From the NCBI GenBank assembly GCA_902762375.1, contig CACWNY010000007.1, forward strand, positions 1-64,000: a DNA stretch of 64,000 nucleotides, written 5' to 3'. The notes under the pieces were generated by a model. It did not search any database. It saw nothing but the letters and a program-made list of their open reading frames with translations, and was not told the origin of the DNA. The first letter of the stretch is position 1, and every line of letters begins with the position of its first letter. Origin of the DNA: an uncultured Ruminococcus sp. Its GTDB lineage: Bacteria > Bacillota > Clostridia > Oscillospirales > Acutalibacteraceae. The position numbers and the translations under genes are program-made. Shown piece by piece: positions 8,205-16,352 of the stretch.

Positions 8205-9212
8205 ATGAATAAAAAAATTATTGCATTGATAACAGCAATCGTTATTCTGATTATCGGCGGATTTATTGTTTCGGTAAATCTGTTTCGTAAAAATAAACCG
8301 ACAACACCAGATAATACTTCTCATACACCTATAAAAACGGAAATCGGTACAAATGCTCAGGGAGAAAATATTGTTGTTGTCGGTACTGACCCAAGCGGTG
8401 CGAAAATTGAAAACGGTACTTATGCCGACGGTACAAAAGTAGAAATTGCTACTACCCAAAACGGAGAAATTGCCACAGAAAGTAACGGAGAATATGTCAT
8501 TATTTATCCTGATAGCGTCAGTGCAGATGTCAACAGTCACAACACTTCTTCAAATTCTGAAAATTCCGAAAATGCTGACAGCAAATCCACAACATCAACC
8601 ACAAATACTGACAGTTCCTCCAAAACAAGTTCTTCTAAATCTGATACTTCAAAACCTGTTACCTCAAAATCTGATACATCAAGTTCTTCTTCGAAACCAA
8701 GTTCTTCTTCAACGCCAAGTTCTTCTAAAACGACTTCTTCTTCAAAACCAAATTCCTCAACACTAAGTTCTTCAAAAGCAAGTTCAGGGGAAATTGTAGA
8801 GCCTAAGACGGAAAAAGATACGGTTTCCATCAATGGCAGTCAATTCAAAGTCGGCGATACAGTAAGGGTATCTTTTTATATGCAGTGTGATACCAGATTT
8901 ACGGGTGTAGACCTGACCGTGAATTATGATGGAAAAGTATTGACAGCTCTTGACAATGTGGAAGCTCCTAATGTAGCAAGTCCTGAAAGCAATACGGGTC
9001 TGGAAAACAGAGTAAGAATGATTGCAGTTGCTGCGGTTGCTGTCAATGATTTTTCCAGTGAAAAATTGCTTGTCAGTTGTGATTTCAAAGTCAAAAAGAT
9101 TTCTGACAATCCCAGTGAAATTGCTCTGCAGATTGAAGAAATGCTGGATAATGATTTGGCAAATATTTCTCCTGACCACTACACTATCAGAACGGAAGTA
9201 GCCAAAATATAA
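8205..9212 (+). CDS. Membrane-tethered protein with Ser/Thr-rich linker and cohesin-like C-terminal domain
   Basis: The 335-residue protein has one N-terminal membrane segment (residues 4-27, IIALITAIVILIIGGFIVSV), a repeat-like region with DPSGAKIENGTYADG, a long Ser/Thr/Lys linker (about 105-195), and a C-terminal domain of about 130 residues starting VSINGSQFKVGDTVRVSF. The pattern 'GDTVRV ... GVDLTVNYDGKVLTAL' matches the start of cohesin/CBM2-like beta-sandwich domains, in which YD..VL is characteristic. I infer an extracellular domain held away from the membrane by the linker. It may bind a dockerin protein, but that is not proven by sequence. A GGAG site precedes ATG. Confidence 0.65.
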   Translation: MNKKIIALITAIVILIIGGFIVSVNLFRKNKPTTPDNTSHTPIKTEIGTNAQGENIVVVGTDPSGAKIENGTYADGTKVEIATTQNGEIATESNGEYVIIYPDSVSADVNSHNTSSNSENSENADSKSTTSTTNTDSSSKTSSSKSDTSKPVTSKSDTSSSSSKPSSSSTPSSSKTTSSSKPNSSTLSSSKASSGEIVEPKTEKDTVSINGSQFKVGDTVRVSFYMQCDTRFTGVDLTVNYDGKVLTALDNVEAPNVASPESNTGLENRVRMIAVAAVAVNDFSSEKLLVSCDFKVKKISDNPSEIALQIEEMLDNDLANISPDHYTIRTEVAKI

Positions 9213-9243
9213 AGCACCATTTGTCATTAAAAAATCACTCTAT

Positions 9244-9381
9244 AGCTATGACAATGAAAAGTTTTTGTCAACTTTTTTCAAAAAGTTGTGGGGTCAAGGG
9301 GCAAAGCCCCTTGTGGGATTTTTAAGGGCGAAGCCCTTAAACTCCTGAAAATCCAAACAAAATCTGCGTAAGCAGATTTTG
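9244..9381. repeat. Modular palindromic intergenic repeat, copy 2 (half, reverse orientation)
   Basis: Only the right half is present: CTATGACAAT, hairpin C (AACTTTTTTCAAAAAGTT), hairpin B2 (CAAGGGGCAAAGCCCCTTG), B1 (TTAAGGGCGAAGCCCTTAA) and hairpin A (AAAATCTGCGTAAGCAGATTTT). It sits directly between the cohesin-like gene and the folT promoter. The stem of A is changed on both sides compared with copy 1 (TTTGC to TCTGC and GCAAA to GCAGA), which keeps pairing. Confidence 0.85.
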
Positions 9382-9390
9382 AAAAATGAA

Positions 9391-9419
9391 TTGACATAAT
9401 ACTGACATCATGTTATAAT
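9391..9419 (+). promoter_or_regulatory. Consensus sigma-A promoter of folT
   Basis: TTGACA (9391-9396) and TATAAT (9414-9419) with a 17-base spacer form a perfect consensus. Transcription should start near 9426, about ten bases before the riboswitch. Confidence 0.9.
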
Positions 9420-9436
9420 GCGTGTGTATTTCAGAT

Positions 9437-9542
9437 ACAGAGTAAAAGTTCAAGCGTTGCTTAATGCGTAGTGCTTTACAGACGGGGAGTTGCTGTAAGG
9501 ACGAATGGATTTTCCTGCGGTTTGAACTTTGCATCCCGCTGT
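9437..9542 (+). ncRNA. Tetrahydrofolate (THF) riboswitch
   Basis: The RNA shows the conserved THF-riboswitch segments in order: AGAGTA then a P2 arm (AAGTTCAA), the junction GCGTT, a P3 hairpin (CTTTACAG with CTGTAAGG), then CTGCGG, the other P2 arm (TTTGAACTT), GCATCCCGC, and a closing P1 (ACAG at 9437 with CTGT ending at 9542). This class binds reduced folates and is known upstream of folT in Clostridia. Here it is followed by a terminator and by a folT-like gene, which fits control by transcription attenuation. Confidence 0.85.
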
Positions 9543-9565
9543 TGAATAAGGTTGATAACATCAGT

Positions 9566-9604
9566 AAGCGGAGAAGGTATCTCAAACCATCTCCGCTTTT
9601 CTAT
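9566..9604 (+). terminator. Riboswitch-controlled terminator upstream of folT
   Basis: AGCGGAGA (9567-9574) pairs with TCTCCGCT (9590-9597), extended by GG/CC inside the loop, and is followed by TTTTCTAT. Being located between the THF aptamer and folT, it is the likely expression platform. Confidence 0.8.
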
Positions 9605-9649
9605 GAATTGTTCTCCTTATCCGACAAAATGTTTAAGGAGGATTTCTTT

Positions 9650-10189
9650 ATGGACAATGTAAAATCATCGCTGACAAAATATGAACTCAGCCCTGTACAA
9701 AAACTGACTTTCGGTGCAATATTTCTGGCTTTGCGGGTTGTTCTGGGGTTTCTGGAAATCAATATCGGCGATTCTTACCGAATTACTTTCTCCCCTATTC
9801 CCATAACATTGTGTGCATATATGTTGGGAGCTGTTTTCGGCGGTATGACAGGAATGTTAGGAGATATTATCACTTTGATTATTCACCCGACAGGCGGTAT
9901 TAATTTTGGTATTCTTTTTGCCAAGACCTTATGGGGTGTACTGATGGGGATATTACTTCATAAAAAACAGATTTCCTGGTTCAGAGTGATTTTCGCCAAT
10001 GTTATTTGTATAGTCGTGTGTAATCTTTGTATTACCACTTACAGTCTATGTTACGCTTACGGCTATCCTTTACAAGCTATTCTTCCTGTAAGACTGATTA
10101 CCAATGCTGTATTTGTAGTACTTTATCCCGTTGCTACTTACTATCTGATGATATTGTGTGATAGGTTATATCATTCCTACAGAAGATGA
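9650..10189 (+). CDS. folT: ECF transporter S component for folate
   Basis: The 179-residue hydrophobic protein has about six membrane segments and the S-component pattern KLTFGAIFLALRVVLGF, ITFSPIPITLCAYMLGAVFGG. It would capture folates and work with shared EcfA/EcfT modules, which are not in this window. The start is ATG 9650 with AAGGAGG nine bases upstream; a longer in-frame reading from 9464 is excluded because it would run through the riboswitch and terminator. The THF riboswitch gives the strongest reason for the folate call; otherwise it could be read as a generic ECF substrate-binding protein. Confidence 0.85.
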   Translation: MDNVKSSLTKYELSPVQKLTFGAIFLALRVVLGFLEINIGDSYRITFSPIPITLCAYMLGAVFGGMTGMLGDIITLIIHPTGGINFGILFAKTLWGVLMGILLHKKQISWFRVIFANVICIVVCNLCITTYSLCYAYGYPLQAILPVRLITNAVFVVLYPVATYYLMILCDRLYHSYRR

Positions 10190-10198
10190 TAGTACTTT

Positions 10199-10273
10199 CC
10201 CTGACACGATGGTCTGCCAATGGTGTCAGGGATTTTTTCAATGGTCTGCCAATGGTGTCAGGGATTTTTTCAG
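10199..10273 (+). terminator. folT terminator with a tandemly duplicated right half
   Basis: CCCTGACAC (10199-10207) pairs with GTGTCAGGG (10223-10231) followed by ATTTTTT. The 32-base segment holding the loop, right arm and T-run is repeated immediately, giving a second right arm at 10255-10263 and a second T-run. The left arm exists once, so two alternative hairpins of different loop size can form. Confidence 0.75.
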
Positions 10274-10287
10274 CAGTAAAATCAATT

Positions 10288-10707
10288 TTATTGTATCTCT
10301 GTTACAGTTTCGGTGACAATTTCTGTAGCGTCATCACCGTCAAGGGTATCTCTGATGTTGGAAATACCATCATCAATCGCATCACCAATTTCACCTGCAA
10401 CACCATTGTTGTTGTCGTTTCTGTCATTATCGTTGATATTATTATCCATCATATCATTATCGGTAATATCATCATCTCTTATAACAGTGGTTTCTGTTTC
10501 CGTTACGATTTCCGTAGTATCGTTGATGGAATTATCTGTCATGCGTTCGGTAGTAATTTCGGTAGTAATTTTTGTATTGTCAGTGATTGTTCCATTTTCG
10601 CCATCTCTGATTTTTCCGTTTTCTCCGCAACCTGTCAGAAATAACGACATGGCAACAACCGTAATGACTGTGGCTGATAAGAAATAAATTGTTCTTTTCA
10701 TTATCAT
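10288..10707 (-). CDS. Asp/Asn/Thr-rich lipoprotein of unknown function
   Basis: The 139-residue product has a lipoprotein signal peptide (basic start MIMKR, hydrophobic core, lipobox FLTGC with Cys near residue 27). The mature chain is low-complexity, rich in Thr, Asp, Asn and Ile (for example NDNDRNDNNNG), and should be exposed on the outer face of the membrane. No conserved domain was recognised. An AAGGAG site lies upstream; ATG 10707 and ATG 10701 are both possible starts. The end converges with the folT terminator. Confidence 0.65.
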   Translation of the reverse strand: MIMKRTIYFLSATVITVVAMSLFLTGCGENGKIRDGENGTITDNTKITTEITTERMTDNSINDTTEIVTETETTVIRDDDITDNDMMDNNINDNDRNDNNNGVAGEIGDAIDDGISNIRDTLDGDDATEIVTETVTEIQ

Positions 10708-10778
10708 AAAAAATTTTCTCCTTATTTGAATTTACCTGTCGGCATACTCTTAGCGTTTACCGAAACATTCAGTTTCAT

Positions 10779-11489
10779 TCATAAAGCGGAAGAAAGTTCT
10801 TTTTTTAATTTATTGATTATCTTTTTTTCCAGTCTGGATATGTAAGATTGGGAAATCCCTAACATAACCGCTACCTCTTTTTGGGTATGTTCTTTATATC
10901 CCATCAGACCAAAACGCAGTATCGTAATCTGTTTTGCTCTCGGTTCAAGACGGTTTACCGCCTCCAACAGTAATTTACATTCGGCTTCCTGTTCAATATT
11001 TCTGTTGACCATATCATTATCACTGCCTAATACATCACTTAATAACAGTTCATTGCCATCATAATCAGTATTCAGCGGTTCATCAATAGAAATTTCATTT
11101 TTCAGTTGTGTACTTTTTCGCAGATACATTAAAATTTCGTTTTCAATACATCTTGACGCATAAGTTGCCAGTTTAATATTTTTCTGTGGACAAAAAGTAT
11201 TTACCGCTTTTATCAGTCCTATTGTGCCAATGGAAATCAAATCTTCAACATTTGCTCCTGTTGTTTCAAACTTTTTAGCAATGTACACTACTAAACGCAG
11301 ATTATGTGTGATGAGTATTTCACGGGCAGAATTATCACCGTTGGTAATTTTTTCCATTACAATCTGTTCTTCTGCTTTTTTGAGTGGTGGTGGTAAAGTC
11401 TGCGAACCATTGATATAGTATATACCGTCCAGACCGAATATTTTTTCCCTCACCATGAGAACTATACTACATACTTTTAAAAATATCAT
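10779..11489 (-). CDS. sigE: Sporulation sigma factor E
   Basis: The 236-residue protein has the SigE N-terminal pattern [15 protein letters not shown], region 2 with [16 protein letters not shown] and [13 protein letters not shown], and region 4 HTH ([21 protein letters not shown]). It directs mother-cell transcription after asymmetric division. As in other Firmicutes it is probably made as an inactive precursor, since residues before the GIYYI region form a short pro-peptide (about 25). AGGAAGG nine bases upstream supports the start. It overlaps spoIIGA by 23 bases. Confidence 0.93.
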   Translation of the reverse strand: MIFLKVCSIVLMVREKIFGLDGIYYINGSQTLPPPLKKAEEQIVMEKITNGDNSAREILITHNLRLVVYIAKKFETTGANVEDLISIGTIGLIKAVNTFCPQKNIKLATYASRCIENEILMYLRKSTQLKNEISIDEPLNTDYDGNELLLSDVLGSDNDMVNRNIEQEAECKLLLEAVNRLEPRAKQITILRFGLMGYKEHTQKEVAVMLGISQSYISRLEKKIINKLKKELSSAL

Positions 11490-12372
11490 TGTTAATACCT
11501 TCCTTTGCTGAATTGATAATTTCAGGATTTATCATTGCCTCAACACTTGTGCCGACAATGGTATCTTTACAAACAGCGATATATATTTTCTGTTGACATA
11601 CATGATTGTTGATGTAAATTTTATCAGGTAGAAAAGACGGTAACAGTCCTTTTCCACCTACGGAATGAAACGGAATCAGACGGTATTTTCTGGATATATC
11701 CAGATTATCATATTCACTGTCAAGCAGTTTCTGAAATTCGTTTTCGATAATAGATTTCACAGCTTTTTCATTCACCACGATAACAGGAGCATGACTGAAT
11801 GGTTCATATAAAGTATTGCCTGTATCGGTTTTACCGTAAAATTCACAAGAATTGCCGTTGCTGATAATCTTTACTTTACAAAATCGGGTTTCAGAAACAG
11901 ATTTTGCCATTATTTTCATAATGATTTGTATGACAAAATAGGCTATCAATGTCGTGAAAATCATGACAATCGGAGAAAGATTAAAGTAGACAATCGAATT
12001 TTTGATATACAAACCTTTTGGCATAAAGATGAACCATACAAATAACATCAGTCCGCAAAAACAAAAACTGATACCATAAAATAATATCGTATTTTTAAAA
12101 AACAGTGCAGTATTATGATAACCGAATGTAATCAATATAATAATAAATGAGATAATCAGTTTTATGCACCAGTTGATAAAAAACGGTAACGGTGGTAAAA
12201 TAATAATCAGAGCACTGACTGCCCCGAACAAACTTCCCAAAATTATACGATAAGTTTTGGGTATAATTTTGGTGAATTTTGTCACCGCTTTAAGTATAAA
12301 GTAATTGATGATAATATTGACACCTATCAGTACATCAACATAAATTGTTCTGCCGATTGTATCACCTCCCAT
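11467..12372 (-). CDS. spoIIGA: Sigma-E processing peptidase SpoIIGA
   Basis: The N-terminal half has five or so membrane segments (starting [18 protein letters not shown]) and the C-terminal half is an aspartic-protease-like domain with the DTGN motif ([18 protein letters not shown]). It cleaves pro-SigE in the mother cell, and sigE lies immediately downstream. The start is not clear: ATG at 12372 is directly followed by a strong GGAGGTGAT, which as a ribosome site would point to initiation a few codons later at a non-ATG codon (ATC at 12357). The family normally starts just before IYVDV, which favours the later start. Confidence 0.93.
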   Translation of the reverse strand: MGGDTIGRTIYVDVLIGVNIIINYFILKAVTKFTKIIPKTYRIILGSLFGAVSALIIILPPLPFFINWCIKLIISFIIILITFGYHNTALFFKNTILFYGISFCFCGLMLFVWFIFMPKGLYIKNSIVYFNLSPIVMIFTTLIAYFVIQIIMKIMAKSVSETRFCKVKIISNGNSCEFYGKTDTGNTLYEPFSHAPVIVVNEKAVKSIIENEFQKLLDSEYDNLDISRKYRLIPFHSVGGKGLLPSFLPDKIYINNHVCQQKIYIAVCKDTIVGTSVEAMINPEIINSAKEGINNDIFKSM

Positions 12373-12412
12373 ATGTTATATTATCTCACTACTGTTCCGA
12401 AAAATATGTCAG

Positions 12413-12720
12413 TTTAAGGACTGCTGTCCTTAAAAATCCTGCCTTGTCGGGGAGTTCCTCCCCGAACCCCCTGATTTAAGGGCTACCGCCCTTAAAAATC
12501 CTGCCCACTTTTTTGAAAAAAAGTGGACAAAAAACTTTTTCGGCTCACTGTGTTCGAAAATCTTTATCTGACTTCGGGCTGTGACAATTAAAAGTTTTTG
12601 TCGAACTTTTTTCAAAAAGTTCGTGGGGTCAAGGGGCAAAGCCCCTTGTAGGATTTTTAAGGGCAAAGCCCTTAAACTCCTGAAAATCAAACCAAAATTT
12701 GCGTATGCAAATTTTGACAA
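12413..12720. repeat. Modular palindromic intergenic repeat, copy 3 (extended)
   Basis: From left to right it holds TTAAGGACTGCTGTCCTTAA, a hairpin GTCGGGGAGTTCCTCCCCGA, TTAAGGGCTACCGCCCTTAA, CCACTTTTTTGAAAAAAAGTGG, the centre (GGCTCACTGTGTTCG ... GGCTGTGACAATTAAAAG), GAACTTTTTTCAAAAAGTTC, AAGGGGCAAAGCCCCTT, TTAAGGGCAAAGCCCTTAA and hairpin A with GCGTATGC loop. The first stem reads AAGGAC/GTCCTT instead of AAGGGC/GCCCTT, a compensated change. Confidence 0.9.
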
Positions 12721-12735
12721 TAAGGAGAGATTGTC

Positions 12736-14085
12736 ATAAACAACGAAATTTTATTGCCTGAAAGTGTCAGGTGGATTATTGATACATTACTTAACAAAGG
12801 ATATCAAGCATATGCGGTAGGTGGTTGTGTGAGAGATTCCTTGATGGGAAATATTCCGCACGACTGGGATATCTGCACGAATGCTTTGCCGAATGAAGTG
12901 AAAAGAGTTTTTAGCGGTGAAAAAATTATTGAAACAGGTATAAAACACGGAACAGTGACATTAATTAAAGAACATATGCCGTTTGAAATTACAACTTTCC
13001 GTTCAGAAAGCACCTACAGTGATAACCGTCACCCTGACAGCGTTGTTTTTGAAAAAAATGTCAGTGCAGACCTTTCCCGCCGTGATTTTACGGTTAATGC
13101 AATAGCGTATAATCCGTATGACGGATTTATTGATTTGTACGATGGTATGAACGATATGGAAAATAAAACGATAAAGGCTGTCGGAAATGGTGATGAACGC
13201 TTTAAAGAAGATGCTTTGCGGATATTGAGAGCTTTGCGTTTTGCGTCTGTGCTGGGATTTACGATTGACGAAGATACATCTTTGAGTATTCACGGCAATA
13301 AAGAATTATTGAAGAATATTGCGGTAGAAAGGATATGGGTAGAATTTTGTAAGTTGCTGACAGGGAAAAATGCGGTAATAATTTTGCGTGAATATATTGA
13401 TGTTATCGCAGTATTTATGCCTGAAATTGCTTCGATGGTCGGATTTGACCAACATAACCCACACCATTGCTATGATGTCTGGGAACATACACTTCATGCT
13501 CTTGCATTTGCAGAAAATGACCTTGTTATCAGACTGGTTGTCTTATTCCACGATTGCGGAAAACCATATACTTTCACAATGGATAACAATAATGTAGGAC
13601 ATTTTTATGCTCATGCTCAAAAAAGTTGTGAAATTGCAGGTCAGATTTTGAGTCGCCTGAAAACAGATAACTATACTAAAAATGCTGTACTGACACTAAT
13701 AAAACATCATGACCGCATTATTGAACCTACCGAAAAATCAGTAAAAAAAGCGGTACGAAAATTGGGTAATGCGGAAATGTTCGAAAAATTACTCAAAGTC
13801 AAAAATTGCGATGTTCAGGCTCAGGCGGAATATCTTGTAAAATCACGATTGCAGATTTTACAACAAATAGCAGAAATCTATACCAAAAGTAAAGAGGAAA
13901 ACAGCTTTATATTTTCAGCCAAAAATCTGGCAATCAATGGCAATGATATTATGGCACTGGGGGTAAAACAGGGAAAAGAAATCGGTTATATTCTAAATAT
14001 TCTTCTGGAAAGTGTACTTGACGGCAAAATTGAAAATAACCATGATATATTAATAAGAAAAGTTTCCGAAATTATCAGCAACTGA
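12736..14085 (+). CDS. cca: CCA tRNA nucleotidyltransferase
   Basis: The nucleotidyltransferase core shows AYAVGGCVRDSLMG, the DWDICTNALP metal-binding acids and RRDFTVNAIAYNP; an HD domain follows (VVLFHDCGKP with nearby His). It adds or repairs the 3' CCA of tRNA. The reading is intact to 14085. The nearest ordinary in-frame start is TTG 12754, but the ribosome site AAGGAGAG at 12722-12729 fits an ATA codon at 12736 with 7-8 base spacing, which yields MNNEILLPESVRWI, matching how family members begin. I therefore list 12736 and note the unusual start. Confidence 0.9.
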   Translation: MNNEILLPESVRWIIDTLLNKGYQAYAVGGCVRDSLMGNIPHDWDICTNALPNEVKRVFSGEKIIETGIKHGTVTLIKEHMPFEITTFRSESTYSDNRHPDSVVFEKNVSADLSRRDFTVNAIAYNPYDGFIDLYDGMNDMENKTIKAVGNGDERFKEDALRILRALRFASVLGFTIDEDTSLSIHGNKELLKNIAVERIWVEFCKLLTGKNAVIILREYIDVIAVFMPEIASMVGFDQHNPHHCYDVWEHTLHALAFAENDLVIRLVVLFHDCGKPYTFTMDNNNVGHFYAHAQKSCEIAGQILSRLKTDNYTKNAVLTLIKHHDRIIEPTEKSVKKAVRKLGNAEMFEKLLKVKNCDVQAQAEYLVKSRLQILQQIAEIYTKSKEENSFIFSAKNLAINGNDIMALGVKQGKEIGYILNILLESVLDGKIENNHDILIRKVSEIISN

Positions 14086-14111
14086 TTTTTTCGGAAACTT
14101 CTGTTTTTTTA
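14060..14111 (+). terminator. cca terminator
   Basis: AAGTTTCCGAAA (14060-14071, inside the end of cca) pairs with TTTCGGAAACTT (14089-14100) followed by CTGTTTTTTTA. It lies between two convergent genes. Confidence 0.8.
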
Positions 14112-15113
14112 CTTATTCATTTGTTCTGCCCGTTTCATCTGCCGTATATCATGACCGACAAAGTTGAAAGCCATATATTCGCCTATAATTCTGGAAATTA
14201 ACCGTTGCGAATAAGTTTGTTCAAGTTCTTTAAAAGTAAAATTTGTACTGATGATAGTTGGAAGATTACAGGATAGTCTATGGTTGATAAGATTGTAAAT
14301 TTTATTTTTGGTAAAGTTTGTGGAAAACTCTGAACCCATATCATCTAAAATCAGTAAATCACATTCTTTTAATGTGTCTTCAACACTTTCTTCAGATTTG
14401 TTATAATTTCGACTAAACTGTTCTCTTTCCAGCTTAGAAAGAATATCCGGTGCTGAACAGTAAATGACACCAAACCCTCTCTCAATAACCTTTCTGGCAA
14501 TCGCAAGTGACAAATGTGTTTTTCCCAAACCTGTATTACCACGCATGATAATACTTTTGGCATCTTTAGTGAAATTTTCAGCATAAGATTTACACTTGTT
14601 AAAGTATAATTGCATTTGTTCTCTTTCAGAGAGCTCTTCTTCGTCTGTTTTTATATCGCTGTAATAATGTAAGGAAAATGTATCAAAAGAAGAAAGTTTC
14701 AAAGGAGAAAGTTTATTCAGTTGATTGTAAGCGATTTCTTTGACTAACTGTTTATAGCAGTCGCAAATTTTACCGTCGATGTTACCTTTATCCTGACACT
14801 TTTCACAGACAAAATGCGGTTCAAGACTTTCTTTGGTTATTCCCGCTTTTCTGTATATCTGGTTCAGGGACATTTGTGTGGCAAGATTTTCGGCTTTCAC
14901 TTTGTTCATCGCTACAGATAAATTGGTTTTGTTGCCAAGCATTGTGCGGATTAAATCTGTCATAGTATGGCTCAACTGTCTTTCCAGTTCTTGTGCTTCG
15001 GGATATTTCTGAAAAAACCGTTTTTTTCTGTTATCTGCGTTCTTTAATGCTCTGTTGCGTCTGTCCTGCATAATTTTATCTGCTTCGTCATAAATCTGTC
15101 TGCTATATCCCAT
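14109..15113 (-). CDS. DnaC/DnaI-like helicase loader ATPase
   Basis: The 334-residue protein has an N-terminal region with a Cys-rich zinc site (C103, C106, C117, C119) and a C-terminal AAA+ domain with Walker A GNTGLGKT (192-199), Walker B LLILDDMG (253-260) and an arginine-bearing RLISRIIGEY. This is the layout of primosomal helicase loaders. It follows a DnaD-domain gene by 20 bases, as in dnaD/dnaB-dnaI arrangements, so I infer a role in loading replicative helicase at origins or restarting forks. Confidence 0.8.
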   Translation of the reverse strand: MGYSRQIYDEADKIMQDRRNRALKNADNRKKRFFQKYPEAQELERQLSHTMTDLIRTMLGNKTNLSVAMNKVKAENLATQMSLNQIYRKAGITKESLEPHFVCEKCQDKGNIDGKICDCYKQLVKEIAYNQLNKLSPLKLSSFDTFSLHYYSDIKTDEEELSEREQMQLYFNKCKSYAENFTKDAKSIIMRGNTGLGKTHLSLAIARKVIERGFGVIYCSAPDILSKLEREQFSRNYNKSEESVEDTLKECDLLILDDMGSEFSTNFTKNKIYNLINHRLSCNLPTIISTNFTFKELEQTYSQRLISRIIGEYMAFNFVGHDIRQMKRAEQMNK

Positions 15114-15132
15114 GTGTTTATCTCTCCATTTG

Positions 15133-16254
15133 TCAGTCCAAAAGACCTATACCGTCAAGAAAACTAATATCGTAAGATGCACTGCTAGTGCTGTCATCAG
15201 TATGATTTGACGGTTTTGTATTTTTAACTTTTTTGTTTGCGGATTTTGGTGTATCTTCAAATTTTTTCAGGCGGTCAGCAAGGTCTTTTTCGGTCATAAT
15301 ACCTTCACTGTGCCATTTTCGTAATATACCATGAAGGTATTTTAAATGAAATATTCCTTTGGAATTAATACAGGTTTCATACGCCACTCTTAACATATCG
15401 TCACTATATCCCCACTGCTTGACCCAACAATCTGCATATCCCGCCTGTATATCGCTGACTTCTCCATTGGCATTCAGTCCGAAAAAAGGAGCAATTCTTT
15501 TCCATTCTTTATAGGAATTGAGAATATTGGTAATCTTTTCTTCGGCTTGTTCAATGGTATAAATTTCTTCTGTTCCCCAATCATGACCAAGTGTTTCGAT
15601 ATACCGCATTTTCATTTTTTTCTGTTCGCTGGCAAAAAACAGTATCATCTTGATAACTTCATACGGTAATCCGTCATAATCGTGCATTAGTAACAATACG
15701 GAAGAATCGCTGTGGGTTAATGGTCGTGCAAGCATTTTTTCCGCCTCGTCCAGTAAATCAGAAAAATTTTTATCAATGTTTTTGCGGTTGGCTATTTCAG
15801 CAGTTGTCGGCATGACTTTGGTAACAGATTTGTTTGATGATGAACTTGTATTGTTACTGTTATTGACGGTTTCTGCTTTTTCTATAGGTGTTTCTATATT
15901 TGTTTGTGAAGTATTCGATTGTGCCGTTGCCAAAGTATCAGCGGAAAGTGGTTGTTGTATTGGTTTGGGCGATATTGTTTCAGGAACTGTCTTTTCAGGA
16001 TTGCTCATCGTCTTTTTGACAACACCCATTTCATACCAAAATTCCATAGCGTCTTTGACATCTACTGTATTCATATGTAAAGCACTTGCAATATCTTGTG
16101 CGGATATATTGCTTTTCTGGGAATTATTTCTCAACAACCATAACAATACCTTTAAACTTGCTGCCCCTGCAAATTTCAGATATCTGTCTACAATATCTGT
16201 CGGAACGGCAAACACACTCCCCCATATTCCCGCTCCTAATTCGTAAAATTCCAT
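15133..16254 (-). CDS. DnaD-domain replication initiation protein
   Basis: The 373-residue protein starts with a winged-helix-like domain (KFAGAASLKVLLWLLRNNS ... SAQDIASALH), a Thr/Ser/Asn-rich linker (about 105-155), then a DnaB/DnaD C-terminal domain (LLMHDYDGLPYEVIKMILFFASEQ) that includes a YxxxIxxxW-like DnaD motif region (GYADCWVKQWGYSDDMLRVAYE). Such proteins remodel DNA and recruit the helicase loader, here the next gene. I start at ATG 16254 (MEFYELGAG) rather than 16320, because the extra residues look non-conserved; the ribosome site is weak in either case. Confidence 0.8.
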   Translation of the reverse strand: MEFYELGAGIWGSVFAVPTDIVDRYLKFAGAASLKVLLWLLRNNSQKSNISAQDIASALHMNTVDVKDAMEFWYEMGVVKKTMSNPEKTVPETISPKPIQQPLSADTLATAQSNTSQTNIETPIEKAETVNNSNNTSSSSNKSVTKVMPTTAEIANRKNIDKNFSDLLDEAEKMLARPLTHSDSSVLLLMHDYDGLPYEVIKMILFFASEQKKMKMRYIETLGHDWGTEEIYTIEQAEEKITNILNSYKEWKRIAPFFGLNANGEVSDIQAGYADCWVKQWGYSDDMLRVAYETCINSKGIFHLKYLHGILRKWHSEGIMTEKDLADRLKKFEDTPKSANKKVKNTKPSNHTDDSTSSASYDISFLDGIGLLD

Positions 16255-16352
16255 TCTATAACACGACCCGTAATTTTTTTGCATGACCTCATTTGTAGAG
16301 GGATATCTATTATAACACAAAAATCAGGTAAAGTATCATTTATTTTCAAAAT

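Noticed and set aside
8034..8540. Minus-strand frames over the cohesin-like gene
   Set aside because: Shadows of a biased plus-strand sequence; no ribosome site and low-complexity translation.
9464..9649. Longer folT reading from 9464
   Set aside because: It would translate the riboswitch and terminator; ATG 9650 has a strong ribosome site.
10186..10644. Plus-strand open frame downstream of folT
   Set aside because: It starts in the folT terminator and is antisense to a lipoprotein gene with a clear signal peptide and ribosome site.
12430..12720. Open reading frame on the minus strand within repeat copy 3
   Set aside because: It consists of repeat modules only; similar peptide-like readings (with FLKKVRQK or FFQKVRGVKG) arise in copies 1, 5, 6, 10 and 12, so they are by-products of the repeats.
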